A program made the translations under genes and the position numbers. Under the pieces are notes generated by a model. It saw nothing but the letters and a program-made list of their open reading frames with translations. It was not told the DNA's origin and ran no database searches. Below, in pieces: positions 6,617 to 7,217 of a stretch of DNA of 7,217 bases; positions within the stretch are counted from its first letter, which is position 1; every line of letters starts with the position of its first letter. Source of the DNA: Bordetella sp. (GTDB lineage: Bacteria > Pseudomonadota > Gammaproteobacteria > Burkholderiales > Burkholderiaceae_B); the NCBI GenBank assembly GCA_027450125.1, contig DAIDKG010000153.1, positions 1 through 7,217 of the forward strand. Reading direction: 5' to 3'.

Positions 6617-7217
6617 CTACAGCGCGTAGCGGGCCAGGCGGGCCGCGCGGCGGCGCTGCAGCAAGCCGATGACCGCGGCGCGCGCGCGCGCCGCGTAACG
6701 ATCCCATTTTGTGGGGTTGTGCACGATGTCGGCGCGGTAGAACGACGGGCAGAGCACGGCGGCGTCCGCGACTTCGCCGCAATTGCCGCAACCCACGCAG
6801 CTGCTGTCCACCGAGGCCACGGGGTCGACCTTGAGCGGATCGCCGCTGTCCTTGACCGACAGCGACGGGCAGCCGGACAGGCGGATGCAGGCGTGGTCGC
6901 CCGAGCACACGTCGGCGTCGACGCCGAAGCGTTCCTTGACCACGCGCCTGCCTTCCTTGACCGCCTTATTGAATGCCGGCTTGACGCGGCGCTGCTTGTT
7001 CAGCATGCACTCGGACTGCGCGATGATGACCTTGGGACCGACGGCGTCGGTGGTGAGCGCCTCTTCGAGGACGGCGCGCGCGCGGTTCACGTCGTAGGTG
7101 CGGTCGATGACCCGCAGCCACTGCACGCCTACGCCGCGCACCGCGGCCTCGATGGGGTTGTTGGTGACGCGCATTGCGTTCTGCGCGCGCGAAGAAAGAA
7201 TGTCCTGGCCGCCGGTG
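6617..7217 (-). CDS. iorA: Indolepyruvate:ferredoxin oxidoreductase alpha subunit (IorA type), C-terminal part, cut by window edge
   Basis: The reading frame is open from the right edge (first whole codon at 7216-7214) to a TAG at 6619-6617, giving about 200 residues; the N-terminal portion lies outside the window. It begins in a TGGQD segment that matches the end of the thiamine-diphosphate binding domain of this family. A ferredoxin-like domain follows. One cysteine group reads CSGDHACIRLSGCPSL (6907-6869 and just beyond), a hallmark of the family. A second is a CxxCxxCx9C [4Fe-4S] motif (6799-6749). The tail is short and arginine-rich. Family knowledge: IorA with IorB oxidatively decarboxylates aryl 2-oxo acids such as indolepyruvate to aryl-acetyl-CoA plus CO2 in the cytoplasm, passing electrons to ferredoxin. 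An internal ATG at 7174 is not the start, because conserved sequence continues upstream. The iorB gene follows 40 bases later. The true substrate could be another aryl 2-oxo acid. The family is clear. Confidence 0.9.
   Translation of the reverse strand, partial: TGGQDILSSRAQNAMRVTNNPIEAAVRGVGVQWLRVIDRTYDVNRARAVLEEALTTDAVGPKVIIAQSECMLNKQRRVKPAFNKAVKEGRRVVKERFGVDADVCSGDHACIRLSGCPSLSVKDSGDPLKVDPVASVDSSCVGCGNCGEVADAAVLCPSFYRADIVHNPTKWDRYAARARAAVIGLLQRRRAARLARYAL

Noticed and set aside
5035..6672. Long plus-strand open frame of 545 codons opposite iorB
   Set aside because: Low-complexity Ala/Gly/Arg/His composition, no domain, antisense to a well-supported gene.
6674..6696. Alternating CG run, possibly a Z-DNA or regulatory element
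   Set aside because: It lies inside the iorA coding sequence and encodes Ala/Arg residues of the tail, so codon use explains it.

Overview
The window looks like part of a chromosome of a high-GC betaproteobacterium. I judge it to be Burkholderiales, most like the Alcaligenaceae (Achromobacter/Bordetella type), from the strong G/C third-position bias, the compact same-strand gene packing and the protein families. The genus is a guess that only a database search could settle. All genes lie on the minus strand, so transcription runs from high to low coordinates. Both edges cut through genes, so neither the promoter nor the terminator of the operon is visible. I saw no tRNA, rRNA, CRISPR array or insertion sequence, and no gene-free stretch longer than about 40 bases.

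In transcription order the window holds: (1) the C-terminal part of an indolepyruvate:ferredoxin oxidoreductase alpha subunit, IorA type, with its 2[4Fe-4S] domain (6617-7217, cut at the right edge); (2) an IorB-type subunit with a long C-terminal extension (5008-6576); (3) a phthalate-dioxygenase-reductase type flavin/NAD/[2Fe-2S] reductase (4022-4984); (4) a Rieske non-heme-iron oxygenase alpha subunit (2678-4003); (5) its beta subunit (2190-2681); (6) an AMP-forming acyl-CoA ligase (539-2173); (7) the N-terminal half of a thiolase-fold protein with no cysteine at the usual nucleophile position (1-539, cut at the left edge). Intergenic gaps are 40, 23, 18, -4, 16 and -1 bases, so the genes are very probably one transcript. 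Two junctions overlap (ATGA and TGATG), as in translational coupling.

Together the genes read as an aerobic catabolic operon for an aromatic, probably indolic, 2-oxo acid or arylacetate. The oxidoreductase turns an aryl 2-oxo acid into an aryl acyl-CoA. The ligase makes a CoA thioester from a free acid. The three-protein oxygenase attacks the ring with O2. The thiolase-like protein cleaves a C-C bond in a CoA thioester. The set resembles the indole-3-acetate degradation loci with a Rieske dioxygenase (iad type) that I recall from Variovorax and Bradyrhizobium, but the substrate is inferred and not shown. The most interesting point is the cysteine-less thiolase-fold protein. It would suit a retro-aldol cleavage of 3-hydroxy-2-oxindole-3-acetyl-CoA to isatin and acetyl-CoA, like the steroid side-chain aldolases of the Ltp2 type. 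A second open question is whether the oxidoreductase acts first (on indolepyruvate) or late (on isatinate, giving 2-aminobenzoyl-CoA).
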